Assembly: GCA_963696325.1 (NCBI GenBank)
Contig: CAVOJV010000039.1
Coordinates: forward strand, 85,518-149,517
Length of the DNA: 64,000 nt
Reading direction: 5' to 3'
Source: CAVOJV01 sp963696325
GTDB taxonomy: Bacteria; Pseudomonadota; Gammaproteobacteria; Competibacterales; Competibacteraceae
The notes beneath the pieces are model-generated. The model saw nothing but the letters and a program-made list of their open reading frames with translations. It searched no databases and was not told where the DNA came from. Within the stretch, counting starts at the first letter, position 1. The number at the start of each line of letters is the position of its first letter. This document shows positions 43,108-51,506 of this stretch, piece by piece. A program made the position numbers and the translations under genes.

Positions 43108-45356
43108 AACTGACCGACGCCGAATTGCATGCCAGGGGTGAAGCCCGATTCACCGCCGATTACCTGCCGGAAAGCACCCTCTTTGCCGCCGTATTCTCTT
43201 CTCCCGAAGCCCACGGTGAGATAACGCACCTCGACGTGAGCGCCGCTAAGATGCAGCCGGGCGTTGCCGCGGTCCTGACCGCCCAAGACATACCTGGAGA
43301 AAACCAGATCGGCAACATCATCCAGGATGAGCCCCTCTTGGCGGAGCGAGAGGTCCACCATGTGGGGCAACCGATCGCCCTGGTCGTGGCCGAAAGCGAA
43401 GCGCTCGCCCGACGAGCCCTTTCCTCCATCCAGGTCATTATCTGCACCAAGCGTGCTTGTTTCGATCCGCGCGAAGCCTTTAGGCTTGGGAACATCATAG
43501 GCCCCGTGAGAACCTTCGCCTTGGGTGACGTGGAAACCGCCTGGTCTCGCTGCGATGTGATCGCAGAGGGTCGGGTGCATTCTGGGGCACAAGAGCATGT
43601 TTACATGGAAACTCAAAATGCACTTGTCATCCCGCAGGAGAATGGGGGACTCAAGGTCTTTTCCTCCACCCAATCGCCGAATATGGGACAGCGCATGATC
43701 GCCCGCGTCCTGGGTTGTTCGATGCATCAGATTGAAGTGGAGGTGCCGCGTCTCGGTGGCGCGTTTGGTGGCAAGGAGGAGCAGGCTACGCCCTGGGCGG
43801 CATTGGCCGCGCTCGCCGCCCACCGGTTGCAAAAACCGGTCAAGCTGGCCTTGCAGCGGAACGAGGACATGCGGATGACCGGCAAACGTCACCCCTATTC
43901 TTCCGATTTCAAGATAGGCCTCAGCAAGGAGGGCAAGATCCTGGCCTACGAGGCGCATTACTACCAGAACGCCGGCGCGACCGCGGACCTCTCCACGGCC
44001 ATCTTGGAGCGATCGATGTTTCACGCCACGGGCAGCTACTTCATTCCCAACGTCCACATCCAGGGCGCCTGTTGCCGGACGAACCTGCCATCCAACACGG
44101 CCTGTCGCGGCTTTGGCACACCCCAGGCCACGTTCGTGATGGAGGCGGCCGTCTTTCAGGCCGCACAGGCATTCGGGGTGGACCCTTCGGTCCTGCAACG
44201 GAAAAACCTTTTGCAGGAAGGCGATCAGTTCCCCTATGGCATGCGCGTCGAGAACTGCCACGCCGAGTCATGTTGGGAAGAATCCGTGAGGCATTATGAA
44301 CTTAGCGCATTACGGGAACGGATCGCCCGCTTCAACGCCGAACATGTTCTAGACAAAAAAGGGCTCGCCATGGTGCCGCTGTGCTACGGCATCTCCTTCA
44401 CCACCACCGTTCTCAACCAGGCCAGCGCATTGGTGCACGTCTATACCGATGGCAGCGTGAGCGTGAGCACAGGGGCGATCGAGGTCGGCCAAGGGGTAAA
44501 GGCGAAAATCCAAGTGGTGGCGGCGAGGACCTTTGCCATTGCGCCCGAGCGGGTCAAGGTGGAAAACACCAATACCACCCGCATCGCCAATGCATCGCCC
44601 ACGGCCGCCAGCACCGCCGCCGATATGAACGGCCATGCGACCCGCTTCGCCTGCCTGACCATCCTGAAACGTTTGCGGGAAACAGCGGCGAAACTGCTGT
44701 CCTGTGACCGGCTGGAAGCCATAGAAATCAAAGACGAAACCGTCTACCTGGATGGCGAAAGGACCAATCTCAACTGGGAGAAACTGATCCAGCGAACCTA
44801 CCTGGAACGGGTCGGACTATCGGCTCACGCTCACTACGCGACCCCGAACCTCTATTTCGATCGCAGCCGAGAGAAGGGAGAGCCCTTCGCCTACCATGTA
44901 TTCGGCACCGTTATCGTCGAAGTCACCCTAGATTGCCTGCGCGGCACTTACCGGTTCGATTCCATGAAAGTGGTACATGATGCCGGTACGAGTCTCCATC
45001 CCACCATCGACCGCGGCCAAGTGGAAGGGGGCGCTGTGCAAGGGCTCGGTTGGATGACCCTTGAGGAAATCCTGCACGACGACCGGGGCCAGCTGCTGAC
45101 CGACAACCTCACGAACTACAAGATTCCGGATCTGTATTTTGCCCCCGAGGTTTACGTGCGCTTTCTCGAGCACGCCGAAAATCCGGGGGGGCTACTCCAT
45201 TCCAAGGCGATCGGCGAGCCGCCCTTCCTTTACGGCATCGCCGGCTACTTTGCATTGCTCAAGGCCATGCAGAATTTCCGGCCAGAGGTGAAGCTCGTAT
45301 TCGATGCGCCCCTTACGCCGGAAAAGACGCTCATGGCGCTATACGCAGAACGGTGA
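43104..45356 (+). CDS. xdhB: Xanthine dehydrogenase large (molybdopterin) subunit
   Basis: 750 residues, XdhB type. N-terminal hammerhead domain (VAAVLTAQDIPGENQIG, PIALVVAESEALARRA), then Moco-binding segments LGGAFGGKEEQATPWAALAAL, TACRGFGTPQATFVMEA and GAIEVGQGVKAKIQVVAART. The catalytic Glu is in KAIGEPPFLYGIAGY. Forms a heterodimer or heterotetramer with XdhA. Coupled to both neighbours by overlapping start/stop codons. Confidence 0.93.
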   Translation: MKLTDAELHARGEARFTADYLPESTLFAAVFSSPEAHGEITHLDVSAAKMQPGVAAVLTAQDIPGENQIGNIIQDEPLLAEREVHHVGQPIALVVAESEALARRALSSIQVIICTKRACFDPREAFRLGNIIGPVRTFALGDVETAWSRCDVIAEGRVHSGAQEHVYMETQNALVIPQENGGLKVFSSTQSPNMGQRMIARVLGCSMHQIEVEVPRLGGAFGGKEEQATPWAALAALAAHRLQKPVKLALQRNEDMRMTGKRHPYSSDFKIGLSKEGKILAYEAHYYQNAGATADLSTAILERSMFHATGSYFIPNVHIQGACCRTNLPSNTACRGFGTPQATFVMEAAVFQAAQAFGVDPSVLQRKNLLQEGDQFPYGMRVENCHAESCWEESVRHYELSALRERIARFNAEHVLDKKGLAMVPLCYGISFTTTVLNQASALVHVYTDGSVSVSTGAIEVGQGVKAKIQVVAARTFAIAPERVKVENTNTTRIANASPTAASTAADMNGHATRFACLTILKRLRETAAKLLSCDRLEAIEIKDETVYLDGERTNLNWEKLIQRTYLERVGLSAHAHYATPNLYFDRSREKGEPFAYHVFGTVIVEVTLDCLRGTYRFDSMKVVHDAGTSLHPTIDRGQVEGGAVQGLGWMTLEEILHDDRGQLLTDNLTNYKIPDLYFAPEVYVRFLEHAENPGGLLHSKAIGEPPFLYGIAGYFALLKAMQNFRPEVKLVFDAPLTPEKTLMALYAER

Positions 45357-45853
45357 GCGCGGACCGAAAATGCCCGTATAGCCGGCGCGACGCGCTCAGG
45401 GGGCTGGTGATCTATGGCTTGGGGGATGGGGTGGCGGCCTGGTTGACCGATGAGTTTCAGCTCTCTCGCCTGCTTGGTATCATGCTGATCGGAAGCACCC
45501 TCTATGCGCTCGAGATCCCCAACTATTTTCGCTGGATAGACCGGAAGGCTCCGGGAAGACGGGGGTTAAGCACCTCCATCCGCAGGACACTGCTGGCTCT
45601 CCTTTATTTCAACCCCCTTTGGATCGCCCGCCACCTGTTTTTCATCCGCTGTTTCTCAGGACACTGGGAGGCTATCAGTGCGGAGTTGCTGCGCTTCGGC
45701 GCCTACTCTTTCCTCGCCAACATCCCCATAGTCTTCCTGGCCAATTACCTGATTCAGAACAAACTGCCCTATCACTGGCGTTTCGTGGGCAGCGCCGTAT
45801 TCTCCGCCCTCATGGCGATTTACTACGCATTGAGCGAGGTGTTATTTGGCTGA
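45353..45853 (+). CDS. Membrane protein in the xdh operon, faintly Mpv17-like
   Basis: 166 residues, GTG start overlapping the xdhB stop. Four to five membrane segments (about 14-33, 40-57, 80-98, 115-137, 142-162). Not firmly recognised. Three segments align by eye with the eukaryotic Mpv17/PMP22 family: YGLGDGVAAWL (compare GLGDxxxQxL), YFRWIDRKAPG (compare WYxxLDRxxPG) and FLANYLIQNKLPYHWRF ahead of a last helix (compare LANFYLVPLHYRL). The overlap with xdhB and xdhC implies co-expression, so a link to purine oxidation or membrane handling of its products is possible but unproven. Confidence 0.5.
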   Translation: MSADRKCPYSRRDALRGLVIYGLGDGVAAWLTDEFQLSRLLGIMLIGSTLYALEIPNYFRWIDRKAPGRRGLSTSIRRTLLALLYFNPLWIARHLFFIRCFSGHWEAISAELLRFGAYSFLANIPIVFLANYLIQNKLPYHWRFVGSAVFSALMAIYYALSEVLFG

Positions 45854-46832
45854 CGCGGCAAACCTCTGGCAATTTGTCCTCACTTGCCTGGAACGAAGCA
45901 CTCCGGTAGGCCTCTTGGTCGTCATGGAAAGCCGGGGCAGCACCCCCGGAAAGGCTGGCGCCAAAATGGCGGTCACGGCTGACGGGGAGATGGTGGGCAC
46001 TATCGGCGGCGGCAGGGTGGAACAGCAGTCGGTGGAGCAAGCCCGGAAGATGCTTTGCCAAGGAGCCGCTACCCAGGCGATTGTCTGCCAGGAACATCAT
46101 GCCGACGCCTCCGGCATGATCTGCGGCGGCGTTCAGACCGTGCTCCTGCAGGCCTGCTTGAAAAAAGACCAGTGGCCTATTGAAAGCCTGCTGCAGGCGA
46201 TTCGCCATCAATCAACGGGCCTGCTTCGCATCGATCTGGCAGGCATCGCTTTTGACGCAGTCTCCCCTTTGAACTCCGTGGAGACGGCGTTTCACCATGA
46301 GGGAGAGGACGATTGGCAATACCTGGAAAACATCGGCATCAGACACACCACTTACCTCGTGGGCGGCGGCCACGTGAGCTTCGCCTTGGCGAGAATACTG
46401 AACACACTTGATTTCCACATCGTGGTGTTCGATGAGCGTCCCGAGCTGCATACCCTCGTCGACAACCCTTACGCCCACGAGAAGATCATTGCCCCGTTCG
46501 AAGAAATCCATCGACAAATCCCCGAGGGCGAGCACCATTATGCGGTCGTCATGACGCCTTCCCACGCAAGCGACGAGCGGGTGCTCGGCAATCTCATCGA
46601 CAAACGCCTCCGCTTTCTGGGCATGCTCGGCAGCAAAACCAAAGTCGCCGCCATCATGGAGAACTTGGGTCGCCAGTTTCCGCCAGAGAAACTGCGGCGA
46701 GTGCATGCGCCCGTGGGCTTGCCCATCAAGAGCCACACGCCAGCCGAGATCGCCGTGAGCATTGCCGCGGAAATGATACAGGTGAAGAACACGGTCGAAA
46801 GTGAAACATCCGGCATCCCGACACCCAGGTGA
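45846..46832 (+). CDS. xdhC: Xanthine dehydrogenase accessory protein XdhC
   Basis: Binds the molybdenum cofactor, promotes its sulfuration and inserts it into XdhB. 328 residues from a TTG start. N-terminal XdhC/CoxI domain with ESRGSTPGKAGAKMAV, TIGGGRVEQQ and QEHHADASGMICGG; Rossmann domain with YLVGGGHVSFALARIL; C-terminal LGMLGSKTKVAAIMENL and HAPVGLPIKSHTPAEIAVSIAAE. Overlaps the membrane-protein gene by 8 nt; last gene of the four-gene operon. Confidence 0.93.
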   Translation: MADAANLWQFVLTCLERSTPVGLLVVMESRGSTPGKAGAKMAVTADGEMVGTIGGGRVEQQSVEQARKMLCQGAATQAIVCQEHHADASGMICGGVQTVLLQACLKKDQWPIESLLQAIRHQSTGLLRIDLAGIAFDAVSPLNSVETAFHHEGEDDWQYLENIGIRHTTYLVGGGHVSFALARILNTLDFHIVVFDERPELHTLVDNPYAHEKIIAPFEEIHRQIPEGEHHYAVVMTPSHASDERVLGNLIDKRLRFLGMLGSKTKVAAIMENLGRQFPPEKLRRVHAPVGLPIKSHTPAEIAVSIAAEMIQVKNTVESETSGIPTPR

Positions 46833-46995
46833 TTGGGATTTCCTCAACGCCGCCAAGCGCTGGCTGGCCGACCGCGAACGAGAACAACAACACCCTGAAA
46901 ACCAGCGGGCTACCGGGTCCATCACAACGGTGGTTTGCAGCAAGCAGCTTCAGAGAAACCTCATAGGGCAGACTCGCTTTTTTACAACGCTCTAA
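46801..46995 (+). pseudogene. Possible truncated second XdhC/CoxI-like reading frame
   Basis: A GTG-started frame overlapping the xdhC 3' end by 32 nt reads VKHPASRHPGDWDFLNAAKRWLADRER. The DxDFLxxAxxWL pattern resembles the opening of CoxI/XdhC-family proteins, but the expected TVVxTWGSSPRP that should follow is absent. The frame ends after 64 codons. Either a remnant of a second accessory gene or chance coding in a spacer. Confidence 0.3.
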
Positions 46996-47150
46996 TCTAT
47001 CCGAGCCCTGCTGCTGATAACGCTACCCAGTCGCGGTGCGCTTTGCGAGTGGACTTCTACTGCCCCGCAGCCGATATTTCCGGCGCTTGAATGATTGACA
47101 CGGCCCGTTGGACGACTAACGCCGCATCGGTCCGGGCGCTCACCCGCCCT

Positions 47151-47834
47151 CTACGGCTGCCGGTCGACGAGCACCATATCGACGCGCGTTGCGGCTTCCG
47201 GCCGCCCGGGAACATCTTCGCGAAAGATGGCTCGGACCAGGCCGACGTCCCGGGCGAACCATTCCTCGCCGGTGACGATCACCTCCAGCGGGCCTTCGCC
47301 GGTCGTCACCGTCCCACCGCCGGCGAGGCCAAGGCCGAGGCAGCCGTCGAACCGCCCGGCCGCCACGTCGATGCTGCCGTCGGTCGCCGTCACCGTTTTT
47401 TGCATCGGCAGCAGCATCGGTGAACCCGACCGCGTCGTCTCCCATGTCGACGACCACGACGCGCCGACGGTGAGCGGTCGGCGAATAATCGGATTGACCG
47501 GCTCCCGGGCGATGGCCGGGCCCGCCGGATCGATCGCCTCGCCGACCTCGGCGACGCTTTCGCCGTCGTCGCGGATCAGCCGGATGCGGGCGGTGTTGAA
47601 CGCCTCGCTCCGCTGCGGTACGACCGTCCCGCCGGCGAACACGCGTTCGGGTAGATTGATGACGACCGACGTCGCCTCGATCAGTCGTCCGGCCCCCCGC
47701 TCGCCTTGCCGAATCTCCATCCGATAGGTCCACGATCGGCCGGTTTCGAGGGGATAGAAGTCCCCAGGTGCCGCGGTGCAGCCGGCGACAAGCCAGGCGA
47801 GCAACAACAACAGCATTCGCGCCGATCCACCCAT
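47151..47834 (-). CDS. Predicted lipoprotein
   Basis: About 227 residues if started at MGGSARMLLLLL, or 221 from the inner ATG. Lipobox LVAGC after a hydrophobic run marks a lipoprotein. The mature part opens with YPLETGRSWTYRMEI, a beginning shared by many bacterial lipoproteins of unknown role. A C-terminal YQ-free beta-rich domain (GLGLAGGGTVTTGEGPLEV, EEWFARDVGLVRAIF) follows. GC is high compared with the xdh operon. The same frame runs on upstream into an IS110 fragment, which is not part of this protein. Confidence 0.65.
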   Translation of the reverse strand: MGGSARMLLLLLAWLVAGCTAAPGDFYPLETGRSWTYRMEIRQGERGAGRLIEATSVVINLPERVFAGGTVVPQRSEAFNTARIRLIRDDGESVAEVGEAIDPAGPAIAREPVNPIIRRPLTVGASWSSTWETTRSGSPMLLPMQKTVTATDGSIDVAAGRFDGCLGLGLAGGGTVTTGEGPLEVIVTGEEWFARDVGLVRAIFREDVPGRPEAATRVDMVLVDRQP

Positions 47835-47849
47835 TGTCGCCTCGCCCGG

Positions 47850-48095
47850 CGCCCGCCGCTGCACCAACTCCGCCAGCGCTTCACCATCGATCCCGTCCGA
47901 TCTTGCCTGTTTCTGCCGCCGCGACACTTCGATGCTGGCTGAGTCGATTGCCCAGACCTCGTGACCCACCACGGTTAGCCGTCGACACGGGTAAAATCCA
48001 TCTCGCCCCGCTTCGTAACAGAACACCAAAGGGGTCTGGGTCGGCAGGGTAGCCAATGGGTTGGTATCATTCGTTTGCAGCATCTCGTTCATCAT
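47850..48095 (-). mobile_element. IS110-family transposase fragment
   Basis: Minus strand translates to TPLVFCYEAGRDGFYPCRRL, then VWAIDSASIEVSRRQKQARS and DGIDGEALAELV. These match the N-terminal DEDD domain of IS110-family transposases (CYEAGxxGFxxxRxL, SSIExxRRxxRxKxDxxD). Only about 80 codons survive, with neither the true N-terminus nor the Ser-containing C-terminal domain. It is fused in frame to the upstream side of the lipoprotein gene. Confidence 0.7.
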
Positions 48096-48799
48096 CGTCG
48101 TGGCCCTCGTTCAAGAGTTTGGTTTGGAGCCTTCTCTTATTAAACCAGGTCCCGGCCAGCGGGCTAGGTGCTGCATAGTTTCTACTCCTAAGGAGGTGCC
48201 TAGCGCAGGACCAGAAACGGCGTAATTAAGTTCGACGGAACAAGTCATGTCGGTACCTTTCAATGGGGCCCGAGGCCGAAACCTCGGGAATACAGGATTT
48301 TCGCAACTAGACGACAGACAGGATACGGTTCGCCGAATCCCGCGAACCTGGCCAATCTAGACCCATGGCACTCGGTTTCCAAGGCCAATCGGTGGGACCT
48401 CTTGAGTTTCTACACGACGTCAAGTCCGGCGCGAACCGCGGGGGTTTTGGTCCTCGCTGGAGGTCCGCGCCCCGTACCGCAGCGCATAGGCATTCTTACC
48501 CTGCGTAACCCGCGCGGCGCTGTATACCTCCCACCCTCGCGCAGCGAGTTCCCGGGTCCCGATCCAGTGGCCGATCTTGAGAAGATAACAGGCCGTACCG
48601 ACGGCAACCAGCACGGTCGGAACCAGGTAACGCCAGGCGTTATCGACCAAGGCCATGGCTTGAACACGAGCCGGCAACCAGGGCAAGGCTTCCGCTGCCA
48701 ACCAGAGACTGGCCGCCTCTGTTTGATGATTGGCCTCGGTCGGTTTCTTCCTCCCAGGCAGGGTGGCCATGAGCTTTACGCCACTGGGATCCCCACCCA
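48096..48799. other. 704-bp degraded intergenic region
   Basis: No intact gene. A perfect inverted repeat CCCGAGG-CCGAAA-CCTCGGG lies near 48268-48287. The minus strand at about 48440-48667 could encode a stretch with one membrane segment (YLVPTVLVAVGTACYLL) and WEVYSAARVTQGKNAYALRYG, but it has no clean start or end and I do not recognise it. The area lies between IS110 and acyl-CoA dehydrogenase remnants. Confidence 0.35.
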
Positions 48800-49098
48800 A
48801 GCGAGCTGACATTGTCGACGCGGGACCAATCGGCGGTGAGTTCGGCCAGCGGCGCATAATCGGCGTTGCTCAGGCCGGCGCCGTATTCCTCTTCCGGCAG
48901 AAACAGATTCCATAGGCCGGCCGCCTTGGCCCTGGCTTTCAGTTCTTCCATGATCGGCGGCTGTTTCTACTGGGTCCAGTCAGCGCCGTGGATGAGTTGC
49001 TGGTGATAAATCGGTTCGGCGGGCAACACCTGCTCGGCCACGAAGGCGTTCAGGCGTTCGAGGGTGTCGCAAGCTCTGGCGGAATAGGCGAAATCCAT
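48800..49098 (-). pseudogene. Acyl-CoA dehydrogenase remnant
   Basis: Opens MDFAYSARACDTLERLNAFV and EQVLPAEPIYHQQL, then an in-frame TAG after GADWTQ. The same frame goes on with MEELKARAKAAGLWNLFLPE and YGAGLSNADYAPLAEL. That is the N-terminal ~90 residues of a long-chain acyl-CoA dehydrogenase; it then decays and the FAD/catalytic domains are absent. The nonsense codon and truncation make it a pseudogene. Divergent from a LysR gene that may once have regulated it. Confidence 0.75.
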
Positions 49099-49151
49099 GG
49101 CGTTTGGCTCTCATCAGGATGAGCGTCCAGAGTACTCAGTCACTCTAACTG

Positions 49152-49172
49152 ATTCAAATCAATAGTTTGAAT
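49152..49172. promoter_or_regulatory. Inverted-repeat operator between LysR gene and acyl-CoA dehydrogenase remnant
   Basis: ATTCAAA and TTTGAAT form a perfect 7-bp inverted repeat with a 7-nt spacer in the 91-nt divergent promoter region. AT-rich dyads of this kind (T-N11-A) are typical LysR-type binding sites. An AT-rich -10-like TTATAATT follows toward the LysR gene. Confidence 0.6.
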
Positions 49173-49189
49173 GATTTATAATTAATTCC

Positions 49190-50155
49190 ATGCATATTAG
49201 CCGCATCGATCTTAATCTATTCGTGGTGCTGGACGCGATCTACCGCGAAGGTAACATCACCCGCGCCAGCCAGGCGCTCAAGCTGAGCCAGCCGGCGCTC
49301 AGCCACGCGCTGGGGCGGTTGCGCGAACTGTTGAAAGATCCCCTGTTCGTGCGCCAGGGTTCGACCATGGCCCCCACGCCGCTGACCCGCCACCTCATCG
49401 GGCCAGTGCGGCAGGCTTTGCAAACCCTGGAACTCAGCGTGCAGGAAAACCAGCGCTTCGATCCCGGCCAGACCCGCCGCACGTTTCATCTGGGCCTGCG
49501 CGATTTGTTAGAGGTCACGATCCTGCCGGCGTTCATCCGAACCCTTCAGGATCAGGCGCCGGGGATCGACGTTGCCAGCGTGCGCACCGAACGCCGCACG
49601 CTCGAAGCCGATCTGGCGTCCGGCACGCTTGATCTGGTTCTGGATATTCCCTTGCCGGCAAGCGACTCGATTCGCCAGAGGCAGGTTTCCCAGGACCGCC
49701 TGATCGTCGTCTCCCGGGCGGACCATCCCGCGATCCCGGACGAGCTCACGCTGGAGATCTATCTCGACCAGACCCACGTTCTGGTCTCATCGCGCCGCCA
49801 GGGGCGGGGACTGGAAGATTTCGAGTTGAACTGGGCCGGGCACCGGCGACAGATCGGCTTACGCTGCCAGCATTACTTCGCAGCTTGCCGGGTGGTTAGT
49901 CAGACGGATTGGCTGCTGACCATGCCGGAACAGTATGCGCGGATTACCAATGCCCAGTTCGGCAACCGAATCTATCCGTTTCCGTTGCCCACCCAGTCGC
50001 TGGACGTGCATCTTTACTGGCACGCCAACGTGGACCATGACCCAGCCAATCAGTGGTTGAGGGAACAATGCATCGCGCTGTTCGAGCGAGCGGTGCAGGC
50101 CGGGGAAATCGAGGATACATCGATCCGGGAGTTGACCTTAATCTGTTCCATATGA
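49190..50155 (+). CDS. LysR-family transcriptional regulator
   Basis: 321 residues. N-terminal winged helix-turn-helix (INLFVVLDAIYREGNITRASQALKLSQPALSHALGRLRE-type pattern, broken here: RIDLNLFVVLDAIYREGN then ASQALKLSQPALSHALGRL) followed by the periplasmic-binding-like effector domain from about residue 95 (TFHLGLRDLLEVTILPAFI). The domain resembles NodD/LinR-like members that bind aromatic or lipid-like inducers. It faces the acyl-CoA dehydrogenase remnant across a shared operator, suggesting its original target was that gene. Confidence 0.88.
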   Translation: MHISRIDLNLFVVLDAIYREGNITRASQALKLSQPALSHALGRLRELLKDPLFVRQGSTMAPTPLTRHLIGPVRQALQTLELSVQENQRFDPGQTRRTFHLGLRDLLEVTILPAFIRTLQDQAPGIDVASVRTERRTLEADLASGTLDLVLDIPLPASDSIRQRQVSQDRLIVVSRADHPAIPDELTLEIYLDQTHVLVSSRRQGRGLEDFELNWAGHRRQIGLRCQHYFAACRVVSQTDWLLTMPEQYARITNAQFGNRIYPFPLPTQSLDVHLYWHANVDHDPANQWLREQCIALFERAVQAGEIEDTSIRELTLICSI

Positions 50156-50373
50156 CCTCGTACCGTATCTTATCTACAAGTATTTGTATATATAAGAAAT
50201 AAATGTAGATTTGGGTATGAAGTCATATGGAACAGACTTCCTGAGCCGCTACTTCCTGCTGGGTGAGGTGTAGATCGCGGATGGCGAGGGGCCAGTGCTG
50301 GCCGGCGTCCTGAGCAACGTGGACACACTCATCACCCGCAGGCGTCCTGATGCCCAACGCGGGATGCAAAAAG

Positions 50374-51504
50374 TCAACTCTGCATCAGCGTCACCATCCG
50401 GCGGAACCGCAGCAGGGCGATGACGAAAAACACCGCGCCGCTAGCGGCGACGGCCGCGAAATTCGGCCACACCACGGCAAAGCCGGAGCCTCGGTACAAA
50501 ATCGCCTGAGCGAAGCTGACAAAATGGGTGGACGGCGCAAGCTGCATGATCGCTTGCAGCGGCGCCGGCATGCTATCCAGCGGGGTGGTGCCGCCCGAGA
50601 GCAGGTTCATCACCATGAACACCGGAATGGCCAACAATCCGAACTGGGGCATGGAACGGGTGAGCGTGGCCAGGAAGATGCCGAGTGCCGTCACCGAAAA
50701 CAGGTAGATCACCGTCCCCGCCACGAACAGCGGGATGGAACCCGCGATCGGGACCTGCAGCCAGCCCTGCACTACCGCGTACAGCGACAAGACGGCGGCA
50801 ACCACGATCACCAGGCCGTTGGCCCAGATCTTGGCCAGCATGATCTCGGCAGGCCGCAGGGGCATGACCAGCAGATGCTCGATGGTGCCGTGCTCGCGCT
50901 CGCGGATCAGCGCCGCGCCGGTAAGGATGATGGCCAGCAGGGTGATGTTGTTGATGAGCTGCATCACCGCCAGGAACCAGCTTGATTTCAGGTTGGGATT
51001 GAATTGCGCCCGGGCGACGAGATCGACCGGCAACTGCGGCTCGCCTTCCCGCCCTTGGGCGAACGCCAGGATTTCCTGGGCGATGATGTTTTGCAGATAA
51101 CTGGCGCCCATGCCCGCCTGGCTCATGGCGGTGGCATCCACGTTGATCTGGATGGCGGGTTGCCGACCCGCGCGTACATCCGCCTGGAAGTTGGGCGGAA
51201 TATCGATCACGAAGGTATACCGCCCCGCGTCCATGGCCGCGTCGAGATCCGCCACAGCCAGTCGGGCGGGGGGCTGGAAGTAGGGTTGGAGCAGCGCGTC
51301 CTGGATCCGCTGGGACAGGGGGGAGCGGTCTTCATCGATGAGTGCGATGGCGGCGTTGGCCACTTCCGTGGAGGCCCCCGTGGCGACGGTATAGATCGCG
51401 AGGGTGAAGACGTAGACGATCAACAACACCATCACCCGGTCGGAGCGCAAACTGAGCAGTTCCTTGATGCCCAACCGGTAGATATTCGCCAGGGACTTAC
51501 CCAT
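50374..51504 (-). CDS. yhhJ: ABC-2 type permease, YhhJ-like
   Basis: 376 residues from MGKSLANIYRLGIKEL; the longer open frame upstream is out of the family. N-terminal membrane segment (RVMVLLIVYVFTLAIYTVAT), a large periplasmic domain, then five helices with the ABC-2 signature EREHGTIEHLLVMPLRPAEIMLAKIWAN. Starts 2 nt after the rbbA stop on the same strand. Third component of the yhiI-rbbA-yhhJ exporter. Confidence 0.88.
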   Translation of the reverse strand: MGKSLANIYRLGIKELLSLRSDRVMVLLIVYVFTLAIYTVATGASTEVANAAIALIDEDRSPLSQRIQDALLQPYFQPPARLAVADLDAAMDAGRYTFVIDIPPNFQADVRAGRQPAIQINVDATAMSQAGMGASYLQNIIAQEILAFAQGREGEPQLPVDLVARAQFNPNLKSSWFLAVMQLINNITLLAIILTGAALIREREHGTIEHLLVMPLRPAEIMLAKIWANGLVIVVAAVLSLYAVVQGWLQVPIAGSIPLFVAGTVIYLFSVTALGIFLATLTRSMPQFGLLAIPVFMVMNLLSGGTTPLDSMPAPLQAIMQLAPSTHFVSFAQAILYRGSGFAVVWPNFAAVAASGAVFFVIALLRFRRMVTLMQS

Positions 51505-51506
51505 GG

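Noticed and set aside
50156..50373. AT-rich spacer between the LysR gene and yhhJ with a YFLLGEV-like peptide
   Set aside because: Too short and without start or domain context to call a gene remnant.
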